Part shown: positions 25,769 through 35,150 of the stretch, in pieces
Layout of the letters: each line of letters opens with the position of its first letter
How positions within the stretch are numbered: position 1 is the stretch's first letter
Origin: Amycolatopsis palatopharyngis
Lineage (GTDB): Bacteria; Actinomycetota; Actinomycetes; Mycobacteriales; Pseudonocardiaceae
NCBI RefSeq assembly: GCF_003385185.1
Contig: NZ_PQHZ01000015.1
Span: 1 to 64,000, forward strand
DNA: 64,000 bases
Direction of reading: 5' to 3'
Position numbers and translations under genes: made by a program
Notes under the pieces: model-generated
The model's database searches: none
What the model saw: the letters and a program-made list of their open reading frames with translations, nothing else
What the model was told of the DNA's origin: nothing

Positions 25769-26740
25769 GTGAAGACTGCCTTCGTCGGGAAGGGCGGCAG
25801 CGGGAAAACCACCCTGGCCTCGCTCTTCACGGCCTACCTATCCGCGTCGCAACACCCCGTTCTGGCCATCGACGCCGACATCAACCAGCACCTCGCCGTC
25901 GCACTGGGCGCCTCCGAGGAGGAGGCGGCAGCCCTGCCGACCCTCGGCGACCATCTGCCGCTGATCAAGGAACACCTGCGAGGTGACAACCCGTTGATCC
26001 CGAGCGCCGAGGCGATGATCAAGACCACCCCGCCGGGGCGCGGATCGCGGCTGCTGGGGCCGATGGAGGACAGCCCCATCTCCGATGCGTGCTTCCGGGA
26101 GGTCGGCGGTGCCCGCCTCGCGGTCACCGGCAAGTTCGCCGACGACGAGCTCGGTGTCGCGTGTTACCACTCCAAGGTGGGGGCCGCGGAACTGCTGCTG
26201 AACCACCTGCTCGACGACGCGGGCGAGTACGTGATCATGGATATGACCGCGGGCGCGGACGCCTTCGCCTCGGGCCTGTTCACCCGGTTCGACATCACCT
26301 TCCTGGTCTGCGAACCAACCGTGCGCAGTCTCGGCGTGTACCGGCAGTACGCCGAGTACGCCCGGGATTTCGGCGTCCGGCTCGCGGTGATCGGCAACAA
26401 GGTCACCGAGGATGACGACATCGACTTCCTGCGCGAACACGTGGGGGCGAACCTGCTGGGCTGGATCACCAGTTCGGGGCACGTGCGGGCAGCCGAACGA
26501 GGCAGGCCGCGACCGATCAGTGAACTCGAGCCACACAACCTGGACGTGCTGGCGGCGATGCTCTCCCTGGTCGACGAGAGCACCAGGGATTGGCAGCGTT
26601 ACCAGGACCAGGCGGTGGAGTTCCACCTGCGCAACGCGCGGGCCTGGGGCAACGACCGTGCGGGTGCGGACCTCGCGGCGCAGGTCGACCCCGGTTTCGT
26701 CCCCGGTCCGCGGCTGCTGGCCGGTGCCCGCGAGGGCTGA
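25769..26740 (+). CDS. CooC/MinD-type P-loop ATPase
   Basis: A 323-residue protein with the deviant Walker A GKGGSGKT (7-14), switch I-like DADINQHL and a later MDMTAGADAF. This places it in the SIMIBI group with CooC, ArsA and MinD. CooC-type proteins drive metal insertion into enzymes, and others handle septum or plasmid placement; nothing here shows which applies. No metal-binding Cys pair is evident. It is alone on the plus strand; GTG 25769 is preceded by TGGAG. The neighbours give no firm functional hint. Confidence 0.7.
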   Translation: MKTAFVGKGGSGKTTLASLFTAYLSASQHPVLAIDADINQHLAVALGASEEEAAALPTLGDHLPLIKEHLRGDNPLIPSAEAMIKTTPPGRGSRLLGPMEDSPISDACFREVGGARLAVTGKFADDELGVACYHSKVGAAELLLNHLLDDAGEYVIMDMTAGADAFASGLFTRFDITFLVCEPTVRSLGVYRQYAEYARDFGVRLAVIGNKVTEDDDIDFLREHVGANLLGWITSSGHVRAAERGRPRPISELEPHNLDVLAAMLSLVDESTRDWQRYQDQAVEFHLRNARAWGNDRAGADLAAQVDPGFVPGPRLLAGAREG

Positions 26741-26773
26741 CCAGAACAGGCAGGCGTCAGCGGTAACCGGGGC

Positions 26774-26971
26774 TCAGCCCCACTCGGCATCCTCGGCGTC
26801 GGCCTTCCTGGTCCGCTCCCTGGCGATCTCCAGCGCGCGACGCGCGCTCGCCTCGTCGGGATACGGGCCGAGCAGATCGATCGCGCGGGACCGTTCGAGA
26901 TGCTCCACCTCGCCGGTTCGCGTGTTGTAGTACCACCCGGTGTCCGGATTCGGATCGCTTCCTCGTGCCAT
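26774..26971 (-). CDS. Small conserved actinobacterial protein (65 aa)
   Basis: A 65-residue, charged, soluble protein opening with MARGSDPNPDTGWYYNTRTG, then a segment resembling a SPOR-like or WW-like strand pair and a helix ASARRALEIARERTRKA. The arrangement PYPDEASARRALE is frequent in small actinobacterial hypotheticals. Function unknown. ATG 26971 follows GAGG. Convergent with the ATPase gene upstream on the other strand. Confidence 0.6.
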   Translation of the reverse strand: MARGSDPNPDTGWYYNTRTGEVEHLERSRAIDLLGPYPDEASARRALEIARERTRKADAEDAEWG

Positions 26972-27033
26972 GCCACGAGCCTCGCACCGATGCGCCGCCG
27001 GGGCCAGCCTGCGCCACACCAGTGGTGGCTCTT

Positions 27034-28074
27034 TCAGTGGCGGTAGCGGTAGGGAATCTCGGTGGGGTCCCCGGTAGGACCGAACTGGCCGCCTTCTGTC
27101 TCCGGCGCCTCGGCGGTACCCGCGGATTCGGACAGCTCGTCGAACCAGCCCCTGGCGCCCGCCGCGTCCGTGGAGGGCCGCGCCACGCCGCGCGGCGGAG
27201 TCTCCGGCTCCTGCCGTTCGGGCTGGAACGGCGGAGCGGGTGGCGAGGCAGGGGGCGACGCCTGCGGCCGTTGCTGTGGCTCGCGTGTTTGCCGCGACTC
27301 TCCTGGTTGCTGCGGCTGCGGCGGGCGCTGCCGCGATGGTTGCGGTGTTTCAGGCGCCGCGGGTGGCTGTGGCGGTTGGGCAGCCTGCTTGCTCTCGGTG
27401 GTGTGCCAGACCGGCTGCGGGCCGATGTTCATCGGCGCGGGCGTACGGGGTTGCGGTGGCGGCTGCTGTGGTGGTGGCTGCTGTGGCGGTGGCGGCGACT
27501 GCCACGACTGCTGTGGTTGCGGCTGCGCCGGAAGGGGGCCCGACGGCGGTCCCGGGTCCGGTGGCCCTGCCGGAGCGCCCTGACTGGGCTGCCTGCGGGC
27601 GACGGGCGGCACGATGGGGTCCAGGCAGGACACCAGCACCGTGGTGTTGTCCGGGTCCTCGACCTTGCGCCCGCTGCGTTCGCGGTACACCATCTCGCCG
27701 CCGACGTCGATCTCCACCAGGTAGCCGGCCTCAGCGAGCTGTTCCTCGTCGAGGTCGATGAGTCGCTCATAGCGTGAGGGCACGACTCGGTAGACGGGCC
27801 AGCTCAGCCTGCCGTGTTGCTCGTGGAACTGCGCCAGCAGGTGCACGAGCTGCTGCTGCCACGGCAACGACATGCCCTCGGCCAGCGAGCGCGGGAGCAC
27901 GACGTAACCGGCGTCCACCCCGGGCCAGCCGTGGGCGAGGTAGTCCGCGAGAGGTGTGCTGGACGCGGGCGGCCCCGAGGGCCGGGGCAGCTGAGGGGGA
28001 CCGAACATGTTCCGCGGGTCCTCCGGGAGCTGCTGGCCCCGTGGCTTGCCCCGCTTACCGAACTTCTTCGCCAT
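27034..28074 (-). CDS. Pro/Gln-rich protein of the secretion-like operon
   Basis: A 346-residue protein of unknown function. Residues 1-30 are basic, about 40-160 form a compact-looking domain (ADYLAHGWPGVDAGYVVLPRS, LLAQFHEQHGRLSWPVYRV, LAEAGYLVEIDVGGEMVYRER), and 160-320 are a low-complexity Pro/Gln tract. It has no signal peptide or membrane segment. It is the last gene of the type IV-like operon, 62 bases after the hydrolase gene. It could be a cytoplasmic accessory factor or a secreted substrate; the sequence does not decide. Confidence 0.6.
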   Translation of the reverse strand: MAKKFGKRGKPRGQQLPEDPRNMFGPPQLPRPSGPPASSTPLADYLAHGWPGVDAGYVVLPRSLAEGMSLPWQQQLVHLLAQFHEQHGRLSWPVYRVVPSRYERLIDLDEEQLAEAGYLVEIDVGGEMVYRERSGRKVEDPDNTTVLVSCLDPIVPPVARRQPSQGAPAGPPDPGPPSGPLPAQPQPQQSWQSPPPPQQPPPQQPPPQPRTPAPMNIGPQPVWHTTESKQAAQPPQPPAAPETPQPSRQRPPQPQQPGESRQTREPQQRPQASPPASPPAPPFQPERQEPETPPRGVARPSTDAAGARGWFDELSESAGTAEAPETEGGQFGPTGDPTEIPYRYRH

Positions 28075-28136
28075 AGTCCCTTCCAGTGCTTGTCCCAGAA
28101 CACCGCCGCTTCCGGCCCGGTTCTGCGAACACGCTC

Positions 28137-29144
28137 TCAGACGCCGGGCCTGATGGCCTGCGCGACGAGCTCGGCCTCATCCCAGGAGACCGACCTGGTG
28201 TGCACCGGCACACCAGATTGCTGCGCTTCCACTATCTTCCCGTCGCCCAGATACATCGCAACATGGTGAATAGTCTTCGGGTTCGACTCGTCGTAGGCCC
28301 AGAACAGCAGGTCTCCCGGCTGCGCCTCCTCGACCGGCAACATCGCCCCCGCGTTGTACTGGTCCTGGGACACCCGAGGCAGCATGATGCCCGCTGCCTC
28401 GTAGGCGCGCAGCATGAGTCCGGAGCAGTCGTAGGAGTTGGGGCCGGTGGCACCCCACACATACGGCTTGCCCTGCTCCCGCAGGGCGAACTGGATCGCC
28501 GCGGCCGCCGCCTCGTTCGGCGGAAGCACCGCGCCCGCGCTCTCGCCGCATCCCGCGGCGTCGGTGACCTGCCCCAGGTTCTCCACCAGGTGGACGGCCA
28601 TGGCCTCCCACTTGTGATAGCGGTCGGGGAAGGCGGACCGTTCCACCGCCTGCGCGGCCGCCCCGGGACGCAGGCTCTCCCAGTCCGGAATGGCCTCGAG
28701 CACGTCGTAGAACTTGTTGACCTGGTACGGCGGGTTCGTCACCTGTGCGGGTGTGCCCCAGCCCATGGAAGGTCGCATCTGGAAGATGCCGAGGGAATCC
28801 CGGTCACCGTAGTTCAGGTTGCGCAGACCGGACTCGGTCATACCCGCCTGGATGGCGACCTGCCATGCCCTCGGCGACATGTTCCGCTGCTTGCCGATGG
28901 AGATGATCAGCGCGACGATCGCGAGTTGCTCCTGTTCGAGATTGGCCGCGTCCACCTCACCATTGCCCTGCCCCGGCTGCGAAGGACCGACCGCGGCCTC
29001 ACAACTGAGGTTGGTCACCCCCTGCGCGTCCAGCTGAGCCTCCAGCTGGGCCTGGTCGCCCACCACCTTGGCCACCGTGCCCGTGGCCAGCAGCGTCGCG
29101 AACATCGCGGCGACGATCACCCCGACCAGAATCCCGATGCGCAT
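28137..29144 (-). CDS. Two-domain cell-wall hydrolase: lysozyme-like plus NlpC/P60
   Basis: A 335-residue exported enzyme. Residues 1-27 are a signal anchor. Residues about 75-190 form a lysozyme/transglycosylase-like domain with probable catalytic Glu104 in AGMTESGL and the SLGIFQMRPSMGWGT motif. Residues about 210-335 are an NlpC/P60 peptidase domain with Cys240 (YDCSGL), His294 (IHHVAMYLG) and a downstream polar residue. Such bifunctional hydrolases (VirB1/TcpG-like) open peptidoglycan for conjugation machines in Gram-positive bacteria. Its place in the operon fits that job. Confidence 0.85.
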   Translation of the reverse strand: MRIGILVGVIVAAMFATLLATGTVAKVVGDQAQLEAQLDAQGVTNLSCEAAVGPSQPGQGNGEVDAANLEQEQLAIVALIISIGKQRNMSPRAWQVAIQAGMTESGLRNLNYGDRDSLGIFQMRPSMGWGTPAQVTNPPYQVNKFYDVLEAIPDWESLRPGAAAQAVERSAFPDRYHKWEAMAVHLVENLGQVTDAAGCGESAGAVLPPNEAAAAAIQFALREQGKPYVWGATGPNSYDCSGLMLRAYEAAGIMLPRVSQDQYNAGAMLPVEEAQPGDLLFWAYDESNPKTIHHVAMYLGDGKIVEAQQSGVPVHTRSVSWDEAELVAQAIRPGV

Positions 29145-29195
29145 CGCCTACCCCACCCCCTGGTGGAGAGCCCGCAAACACCTGCCGGTCACGAC

Positions 29196-29813
29196 CTAAC
29201 CCGCCTCGTCGTAGTGCGCGACCCGCCACCCGGCGTTGGTCCGCACGACGGTCAGGCTGAGTGTGGGCCCGTCGGTCGGCACCTCAGCCTCGACCGAACT
29301 GGTGAACGCGGTGGCAGCCGTTGCCTCGCCGGCCACCTTCGTGGCCGGAATGTTGGCGAGGTCCACCGAAGACATCACCGGGAGGTACTCCTCGGTGGTG
29401 TAAGGCCGCAGGCCGTCCAACCACTGCTCGATGGTCATACCTTCGGGGTGGTTAACCCACGCCGTGGCCCACTCTTCCGCGACGCGCAACGCCGCCGGGT
29501 CAGGGTCGTCCGGGGTCGGAGTCTGCCTCGGCTCGGTCAGCCGCGTCGGCAGCGGCCCCGTGCTGTCCGAATCCGATTCGTCCGAGCCCGAACCGGTGGT
29601 CCGATCGCCCGCGTCCCGTGAGGTCTCGCCGGTCGCGGCGTTCGGACCGGAGCCACCCGCACCTCCGGGTAGCTGGGGCACCACGATGCCGAGCGTCACC
29701 ACGACGGCGACCAGTACGACGAGGGTGCCAACGAGGTGGGCGGGCGAGCGCAACGGCCAGCCCCACAGCTTGCGATAGACCGCGGCCCTGCCGCGGTTGG
29801 TCCGGATCGGCAT
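29196..29813 (-). CDS. VirB8/TcpC-like membrane protein
   Basis: A 205-residue protein: basic N-terminus, one transmembrane helix at about 27-46, a Ser/Asp/Thr-rich linker to about 105, then a folded domain (RVAEEWATAWVNHPEGMTIEQWLDGLRPYT split by turns, ending LTVVRTNAGWRVAHYD). The terminal domain resembles NTF2-like folds used by VirB8/TcpC in secretion channels. Assignment rests on topology and operon position more than on sequence. Three bases separate it from the VirB6-like gene. Confidence 0.6.
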   Translation of the reverse strand: MPIRTNRGRAAVYRKLWGWPLRSPAHLVGTLVVLVAVVVTLGIVVPQLPGGAGGSGPNAATGETSRDAGDRTTGSGSDESDSDSTGPLPTRLTEPRQTPTPDDPDPAALRVAEEWATAWVNHPEGMTIEQWLDGLRPYTTEEYLPVMSSVDLANIPATKVAGEATAATAFTSSVEAEVPTDGPTLSLTVVRTNAGWRVAHYDEAG

Positions 29814-29816
29814 CGG

Positions 29817-31952
29817 CTACCCCCGCACCACGCGGTCGGTATCCCTGAAGTCCTCCCGGACCTCCAGACCCCGGGACGGCCGGTACAGCACGAACACCGG
29901 CTTGCCCGCGACCACCTCGGGGTCCACCCGCCGTGGCCCGGTCCTCGGTGGCGGGACATCCGGGGTGTACGCGGGTTGTGCCGCCGAGCGCTGGTATCCG
30001 CCGGTCTCGGCTCCCACCGAGGACATCCGGGAGGGCACCACGACGGGATCGGGGTCATCGCCACGGTCCCAGCGGCGATCGGACACCGGCGCGGTGTCCA
30101 CCCGCCTGCTCGAAGCCGCCGTGAAACCCGCACCTTGGCCCACCGAGCCGGCGGGCACGTAGTCCCCCGGCGCACGGGACACCGGCTGGAAGGTCGGGTG
30201 TCCGGCGGGCCCGCCGGCCGCGGGCAGCCCGGGGCGTCCGCCCGAGCCGGCCACCGCGCCACCCGGCCACGCACCCGACCAGGCAGCCGCGGGCCGCTGC
30301 GTCCCGGCCGCGCCGTCCATCCGCTGCGAACTCGCGAACACCGTGCTCGCCTCCGGGCGGGCCCGCCTGCCGCCGACCGTCGCCCCGAGCGGACCGCGCT
30401 TCTCGGCGTTGCCTGCCACGTCATCGGTGTCGCGGACGTTCTGCCAGAACTCGTCCTGCGGGGTGGGCCCCTCCTGCTGTTTACGGAAGCGGGAGAGCAG
30501 CCCGCTCCTCGGCGACGGCACGGCCGAACCGACCATGCCGACGGACATCTCCACCATCTGCCAGAGCCGCCTGCCGGGCCTGCCGACGAGGAACAGCAGG
30601 ATCGTCACCAGTCCGGCCATCACCATCTGGGTGAGCATCGACAGCGCACTGCCCGCGTCGAAGATCGCCTGCAGCAGCAGCGCGTGCACGCCGGCGAGCA
30701 CCGAGAGCACCACCAGGTTGAAGGCGACCGCGCCGGCCACCTTTGCCACCCTGCGCAGGATGTCGTGGTGCAGCAGGGCGACCAGCCCGATCAGCGGCGC
30801 CGTGAGGGTGAACAGGCGTACCAGCACCTGCGCCAGCAACACCGCGGCCTTGGCGAAGAGCTGGAACAGCGAGTACACCAGGCTCTGCAGGAAGGCCAGC
30901 AGCCCGGAACCGGTGCGGCTGCCGTCCTCTCCGGTGAAGTAGCCGGTGGCCGGGCCGAGCTGCGTGGAGATCTCCTTGAACTCGGCCTTCTTACCGTCGA
31001 CGACCGCCTGGTCCGCATCCGCGCCGTCGCGCACCTCGGCCCAGGTGAAGGCTTGCGCGTCCAGCAGGGGCCTGCCGAACTGCTCGGCCTGTGGCGCGTC
31101 AGGGGAGCCGAACTCGCCGCGCAACCAGTTCTTGTAGACGACCTCGTTGTGCAGGTTGGTCGGAAGTACGTGCCGGATCACCCGGTTGTCCGACTCGTCC
31201 ACGAACCCGGCCTGGATATTGGTCGTGGTCTGCACGATCGCGGAGTCGATCTCGTCGTAGAACCGCAGCATCGCGAACGACGAAGCGGCCAGCCACACCC
31301 CGGCCAGCGCGTACAGCGCCCGTTTACTGACCGCGGACAGGTCTCCGCGCCAGATGTTGCGGAACATCAGGATCGCCAGCAGCAGCGCGGCCAGCCCGAA
31401 CAGCTGGCCGTAGATGTTGTTGTAGACCTTTTCCGCACCGGAGCGCACGGCGTCGTAGAGCGGGGTGAGCAACCCGCCCTCCATCACCGTGTAGTGCAGC
31501 GAGTTGGTCGCCCCGACGATGTTCTTGCCGAGGTTGAACAGCTGGTTGCCCGCCCAGGTGTCGATCGTCGAGTTCGGATCGGTAATGCCCGACAACGGCC
31601 CGCAGTCGGTCTCGAACACGTGCCATACGGCACCGGCGTAGCTGTAGTCGAAGTAGGCACTGCCCGCCTCGCCCTGACTGTGGGCCGGGTCCAGCGCGCC
31701 GACCATCCCCGACCCCGGCCGCTCGGGATTGGGTGCCTCGCCACAGGCCGCGGCAGCGGCCGGTGGCCCGAGGAACAACGCCTGCAGCCCGAGGATCGCC
31801 ACCACCAGCAGCAGCGCGGATCGCCGCTGCGTGGCCGCACTGCCCCTGCCCAGCCCGCCCAGAATCGGCTCACCAAGACGCCGGCGTCGCCGAACCAGCT
31901 GCCAGGCTCGTGCGGCGAGCAACAGCGACAGCACCGTCAGTATCGTGATCAC
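29817..31952 (-). CDS. VirB6/TrbL-like polytopic membrane protein
   Basis: A 711-residue protein. An N-terminal hydrophobic segment and a second one ending near 62 (FLGPPAAAAAC) are followed by an extracytoplasmic region rich in Asn/Tyr/Trp, then a cluster of hydrophobic segments between about 165 and 460 with the central VYSLFQLFAKAAVLLAQVLV, and a disordered 230-residue cytoplasmic tail. The layout matches TrbL/VirB6 proteins that form the inner-membrane channel of type IV systems. GTG 31952 is used. It is separated from the VirB4-like gene by 150 bases that hold a direct repeat. Confidence 0.7.
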   Translation of the reverse strand: MITILTVLSLLLAARAWQLVRRRRRLGEPILGGLGRGSAATQRRSALLLVVAILGLQALFLGPPAAAAACGEAPNPERPGSGMVGALDPAHSQGEAGSAYFDYSYAGAVWHVFETDCGPLSGITDPNSTIDTWAGNQLFNLGKNIVGATNSLHYTVMEGGLLTPLYDAVRSGAEKVYNNIYGQLFGLAALLLAILMFRNIWRGDLSAVSKRALYALAGVWLAASSFAMLRFYDEIDSAIVQTTTNIQAGFVDESDNRVIRHVLPTNLHNEVVYKNWLRGEFGSPDAPQAEQFGRPLLDAQAFTWAEVRDGADADQAVVDGKKAEFKEISTQLGPATGYFTGEDGSRTGSGLLAFLQSLVYSLFQLFAKAAVLLAQVLVRLFTLTAPLIGLVALLHHDILRRVAKVAGAVAFNLVVLSVLAGVHALLLQAIFDAGSALSMLTQMVMAGLVTILLFLVGRPGRRLWQMVEMSVGMVGSAVPSPRSGLLSRFRKQQEGPTPQDEFWQNVRDTDDVAGNAEKRGPLGATVGGRRARPEASTVFASSQRMDGAAGTQRPAAAWSGAWPGGAVAGSGGRPGLPAAGGPAGHPTFQPVSRAPGDYVPAGSVGQGAGFTAASSRRVDTAPVSDRRWDRGDDPDPVVVPSRMSSVGAETGGYQRSAAQPAYTPDVPPPRTGPRRVDPEVVAGKPVFVLYRPSRGLEVREDFRDTDRVVRG

Positions 31953-31967
31953 GGCATATCACCGCGT

Positions 31968-32015
31968 CCCTCACCGCAGACCTCTCCCGCGCCACCCCTT
32001 GCAGGTTTGCTCATG
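31968..32015 (-). repeat. 48-bp direct repeat, copy 1 (within secretion operon)
   Basis: Nearly identical to 32060-32107 (one mismatch). On the minus strand it reads CATGAGCAAACCTGCAAGG followed by GGTGGCGCGGGAGAG and TCTGCGGTGAGGG. It lies between the VirB4-like and VirB6-like genes. Confidence 0.85.
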
Positions 32016-32059
32016 CTGTGTCACCCGGCCTCGCTCCGCTCCGCGTGCAGGGCATTCGC

Positions 32060-32107
32060 CCCTCACCGCAGAGCTCTCCCGCGCCACCCCTTGCAGGTTT
32101 GCTCATG
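32060..32107 (-). repeat. 48-bp direct repeat, copy 2 (covers the VirB4-like stop codon)
   Basis: Second copy, 92 bases from the first. Its first bases on the minus strand include the final codons and stop of the VirB4-like gene, so the repeat reaches into coding sequence. Confidence 0.85.
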
Positions 32108-35100
32108 CCGCGTCCCGGCCCGTACCGTTTTTTCCCGCTCCCGCGTGTTGCTGCTCGCGCCCGTTCGGTGAGTGCTGCTCCGGACGCTCCGATGGCCGAT
32201 CCTCCTGCTGCGCGCCCGGCGTGTTGAGAACCTGGTCCTCGGTGAGGCCGACCTCCAGTTCGGCTGCCCGCTCGAGGTCCTCCTCGAGTTCGTTTTCCAT
32301 GCCACCGGCGAAGTCCTCCTCCGGCGGCGTGGCAACGTGCGGCCGCTGCCCTTCCTCGGCGGCGTCCGATCCGGGGACGCGCCCGCCATCGGCCGTACGT
32401 GCGTCCTTCGACCCCGGCGTGGTGTCCATCGCGGCCCGTAGGTGCTCCAGGTGCGGGCCGGAGAAGTCCACCCGGATGCGCTCCACGCCACCGGCACCGT
32501 CACCGAAGATGAACTGCCGCGGCTCGCGGTCCCGCTCGAGACCACCGCGCTGGGCACCAGGTCGCCTGCCCAGCGCCGCGACCACCTGCTCGTAACCGAC
32601 CCCGACGGGCACCTTGAGCAGGCGCAGCGCGTCCGCCTGCGCCTCGTCGTCGTCGAGCCTGCCGACGAACACCGAGTCGAGCAGCGCCACGAAGCCCTGG
32701 ATCTTCAGGAAGTCGGCCGGAATCTGCGAGGACAGCAGCACCCGGACGTTCCACTTACGGGAGTCACGGGCGAACCGGTTCATCAGCACCCGGCCGGTCG
32801 GCACCTCCGACAGGAAGAACGCCTCGTCGATCCAGACGCCCTTGCGCAGGTCCTTGGGCTTCTCGTACACCGAGCGCTGGGTGAGCCAGGCCGCCAGGTT
32901 GAGCATCTCGACGCCCAGCGCCTCCGCGTCGGTCCAGTGCTCCCTGCCCACATTGTCCTTCGGCAGGGTGAGCCCGGCCATGGTCAGCACGGTCAGCCGG
33001 TCGTCGCGGGTCTCGGAGTACGGGTCGGCGCCGGACTCCGGGATGAGCAACGACATGCGTTCGCGCATCTCGTCGAGGAAGTCGGCCACGACCACGGCGT
33101 GCTCGTGATGTTCGCTGGAATCCCTGCGCAGGGCGTCGATGACCTGCCCTGGATCGGCATCGAAACGGCCGCCGACCGCACGGACCGCGCGCAGCAGCAC
33201 GATCCGGGTCTGCGCCATACGAGACACCTCATAGGGCAGCACACCGGCGAGCACGTCGAGCACGAGCCGGCGCCGGGTGGCCCCGGCCAATGCCCGCTCA
33301 CGCCGCCAGGCCCGCTCCGGGTCCTCCTCGTCGAGGAAGTGGTCCAGCCGCGGCTCGGCCACCACCCGATACGGGTTGAGGATGCCGGGCTGGGCGTTGA
33401 GCAGGTTGATCGGCCGGGCATAAGGCCGGATCTCCGGCAGATCGCACAGCCGGGACAGCGGCCCCGAAGGGTCCAGGATCGTCCAGTGGGCCCCGGACCG
33501 CAGCGTCTTGTAGACGATGCCACCGCCGAGGAAGGACTTGCCGCCACCGAGGCCGGCCACCATGGCCGTCAGACCGGAGCCGTCCCGGATCTCCTGCGCC
33601 ATCCACGGGTCCCAGGCCACCGGCCTGCGGGTCGCGGTGCAGGTCTCGCCGAGCAGGATGCCCCGGCGGTCACCGACCTCCGCCGTGGCCGTCGGCACGG
33701 ACGACGCGGCCCAGACGACGGAACCGCGGCGCATGTAGGCGGCCGAGGCCAGCGGTTCGCCGGGGATGAACTCCCTGGCCATCGCGTACTGCGCCTCGGG
33801 GTGCTCGATCGCGATCTTCGGCTTGTACAGGTCGAGCAGCTGCTGGGCGAGGCGCAGTGCGTCCCGCTCGGTGGGGCCGGACACCGCCAGCCGCCACCAG
33901 GACCGCACCCTGGTGGCCAGCGCGGTGAAGCCCGACGTCATCTCGTCGTCGATCTCCAGCACGCGGGATGCCTGCCTGGCCAGCGACTGCGGTGGTTCCA
34001 GCTCGTGCTCGTCGGTGTAGTGCTTGACCTGCGAGCGCACCTTGTTCATCTGGCGCTGCAGCTCGCCCGCTACCTCCTCGGGCCTGCGCACGTAGATCCG
34101 CGCGGACCACTCGACCGCACCGGCGAGCCGGTCGGCGTGCTGCACCCAGGGGTCGTCGACCTCCGGGATCTGCAGACCGTGCATCTGGCCGACGGTGAGC
34201 ACCGCGACGTGCCGGGACACACCCGCGTTGGATCCCGTTCGCCCGCGCACGGTCACCGTCGGCGCGTACGGCTCGGAGTGGAAGTCGGCGGCGTCGGTGA
34301 AACTGGCCAGGTCCTCCGGTTCCCAAGCGGCGCCGGGCACGGCGGGCAGATTGCGCGGGGCGGGCAGGCCCAGCGAGCAGGACCGGTGCATCAGCCAGGA
34401 CATCTCCTCGGCGTGCGCGGGCCTGCCCTCCAGACCGGCTGAGCCGATCACCTGGTCGAGGTGCTCGACCTCGGAGTCGAGTGCGGTCAGCTCGGCGTCC
34501 ACGGCCTCGGGCAGGATCTTGCGCAGCAGCGGTGCGGCGCGCTCGACCGCGCGGTCCATCACGCCCCGCGTCTGCACCTGGACGCCGATGTAGACCTCCT
34601 TCTCCGCCATCGACCGGCCCATCAGCTGCTGCTGCTCGCCGATCAGGTACTCGTCGAAGGAGAGGGCGCCGGGGCTGTCCGGCGGGCGGCCGACGGCGTT
34701 GTAGACGTGGGACTCGGCCCACATCCGGATCGGGTACGGCCGGTTGGTCACGCGCAGGTGCAGCCAGCGGCCCTGCAACTCCGCGTACTGCCCCGCGATG
34801 GCCGCGATGAGGTCACGGCGCTGGGAGTCCGAACGGAACGACCAGCGCTGCGGCGCGAGCCGGTACCAGGCGTAGACCTCATGCCCGGTGCGCAGCAAGT
34901 GGCCGTCGATGCTCCTCGCCGCGATCGAGGGGGTGTAGGTCGGGACCGACTGCTCGCCGGGCAGGCGCCTGCCCTTCTTACCCGAGTTGGCCTTCTTCGC
35001 CTGTGCTGACCTGGACTGCGCGGCCCTCTGCGCAGCCTTCGACTGTGCCGGCACCGGGCGCTGCTGAGGCTGCTGAGGCTGCCAGGAACTGGCGGCCAGG

Positions 35101-35147
35101 GGCAGGTCCTGCTCCCGCTTCTGCCGGCTTTCGCCGCGACCGAACAA
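32103..35147 (-). CDS. VirB4-like type IV secretion ATPase
   Basis: A 1014-residue protein. Residues 1-70 are Gln/Arg/Lys-rich, 70-500 form the N-terminal VirB4-type region, and the ATPase core has Walker A AGLGGGKS (531-538) and Walker B VWIDEA (Asp774/Glu775). The motif LLSSQIPADFLK follows as in VirB4/TraC/TrbE proteins. Residues after about 900 are acidic and disordered. It should power substrate transfer or pilus-like assembly at the membrane. The TTG start has GGGAGGT in front and is three bases after the PrgI-like gene. No separate VirD4 coupling ATPase is seen. Confidence 0.82.
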   Translation of the reverse strand: MFGRGESRQKREQDLPLAASSWQPQQPQQRPVPAQSKAAQRAAQSRSAQAKKANSGKKGRRLPGEQSVPTYTPSIAARSIDGHLLRTGHEVYAWYRLAPQRWSFRSDSQRRDLIAAIAGQYAELQGRWLHLRVTNRPYPIRMWAESHVYNAVGRPPDSPGALSFDEYLIGEQQQLMGRSMAEKEVYIGVQVQTRGVMDRAVERAAPLLRKILPEAVDAELTALDSEVEHLDQVIGSAGLEGRPAHAEEMSWLMHRSCSLGLPAPRNLPAVPGAAWEPEDLASFTDAADFHSEPYAPTVTVRGRTGSNAGVSRHVAVLTVGQMHGLQIPEVDDPWVQHADRLAGAVEWSARIYVRRPEEVAGELQRQMNKVRSQVKHYTDEHELEPPQSLARQASRVLEIDDEMTSGFTALATRVRSWWRLAVSGPTERDALRLAQQLLDLYKPKIAIEHPEAQYAMAREFIPGEPLASAAYMRRGSVVWAASSVPTATAEVGDRRGILLGETCTATRRPVAWDPWMAQEIRDGSGLTAMVAGLGGGKSFLGGGIVYKTLRSGAHWTILDPSGPLSRLCDLPEIRPYARPINLLNAQPGILNPYRVVAEPRLDHFLDEEDPERAWRRERALAGATRRRLVLDVLAGVLPYEVSRMAQTRIVLLRAVRAVGGRFDADPGQVIDALRRDSSEHHEHAVVVADFLDEMRERMSLLIPESGADPYSETRDDRLTVLTMAGLTLPKDNVGREHWTDAEALGVEMLNLAAWLTQRSVYEKPKDLRKGVWIDEAFFLSEVPTGRVLMNRFARDSRKWNVRVLLSSQIPADFLKIQGFVALLDSVFVGRLDDDEAQADALRLLKVPVGVGYEQVVAALGRRPGAQRGGLERDREPRQFIFGDGAGGVERIRVDFSGPHLEHLRAAMDTTPGSKDARTADGGRVPGSDAAEEGQRPHVATPPEEDFAGGMENELEEDLERAAELEVGLTEDQVLNTPGAQQEDRPSERPEQHSPNGREQQHAGAGKNGTGRDAA

Positions 35148-35150
35148 CGA

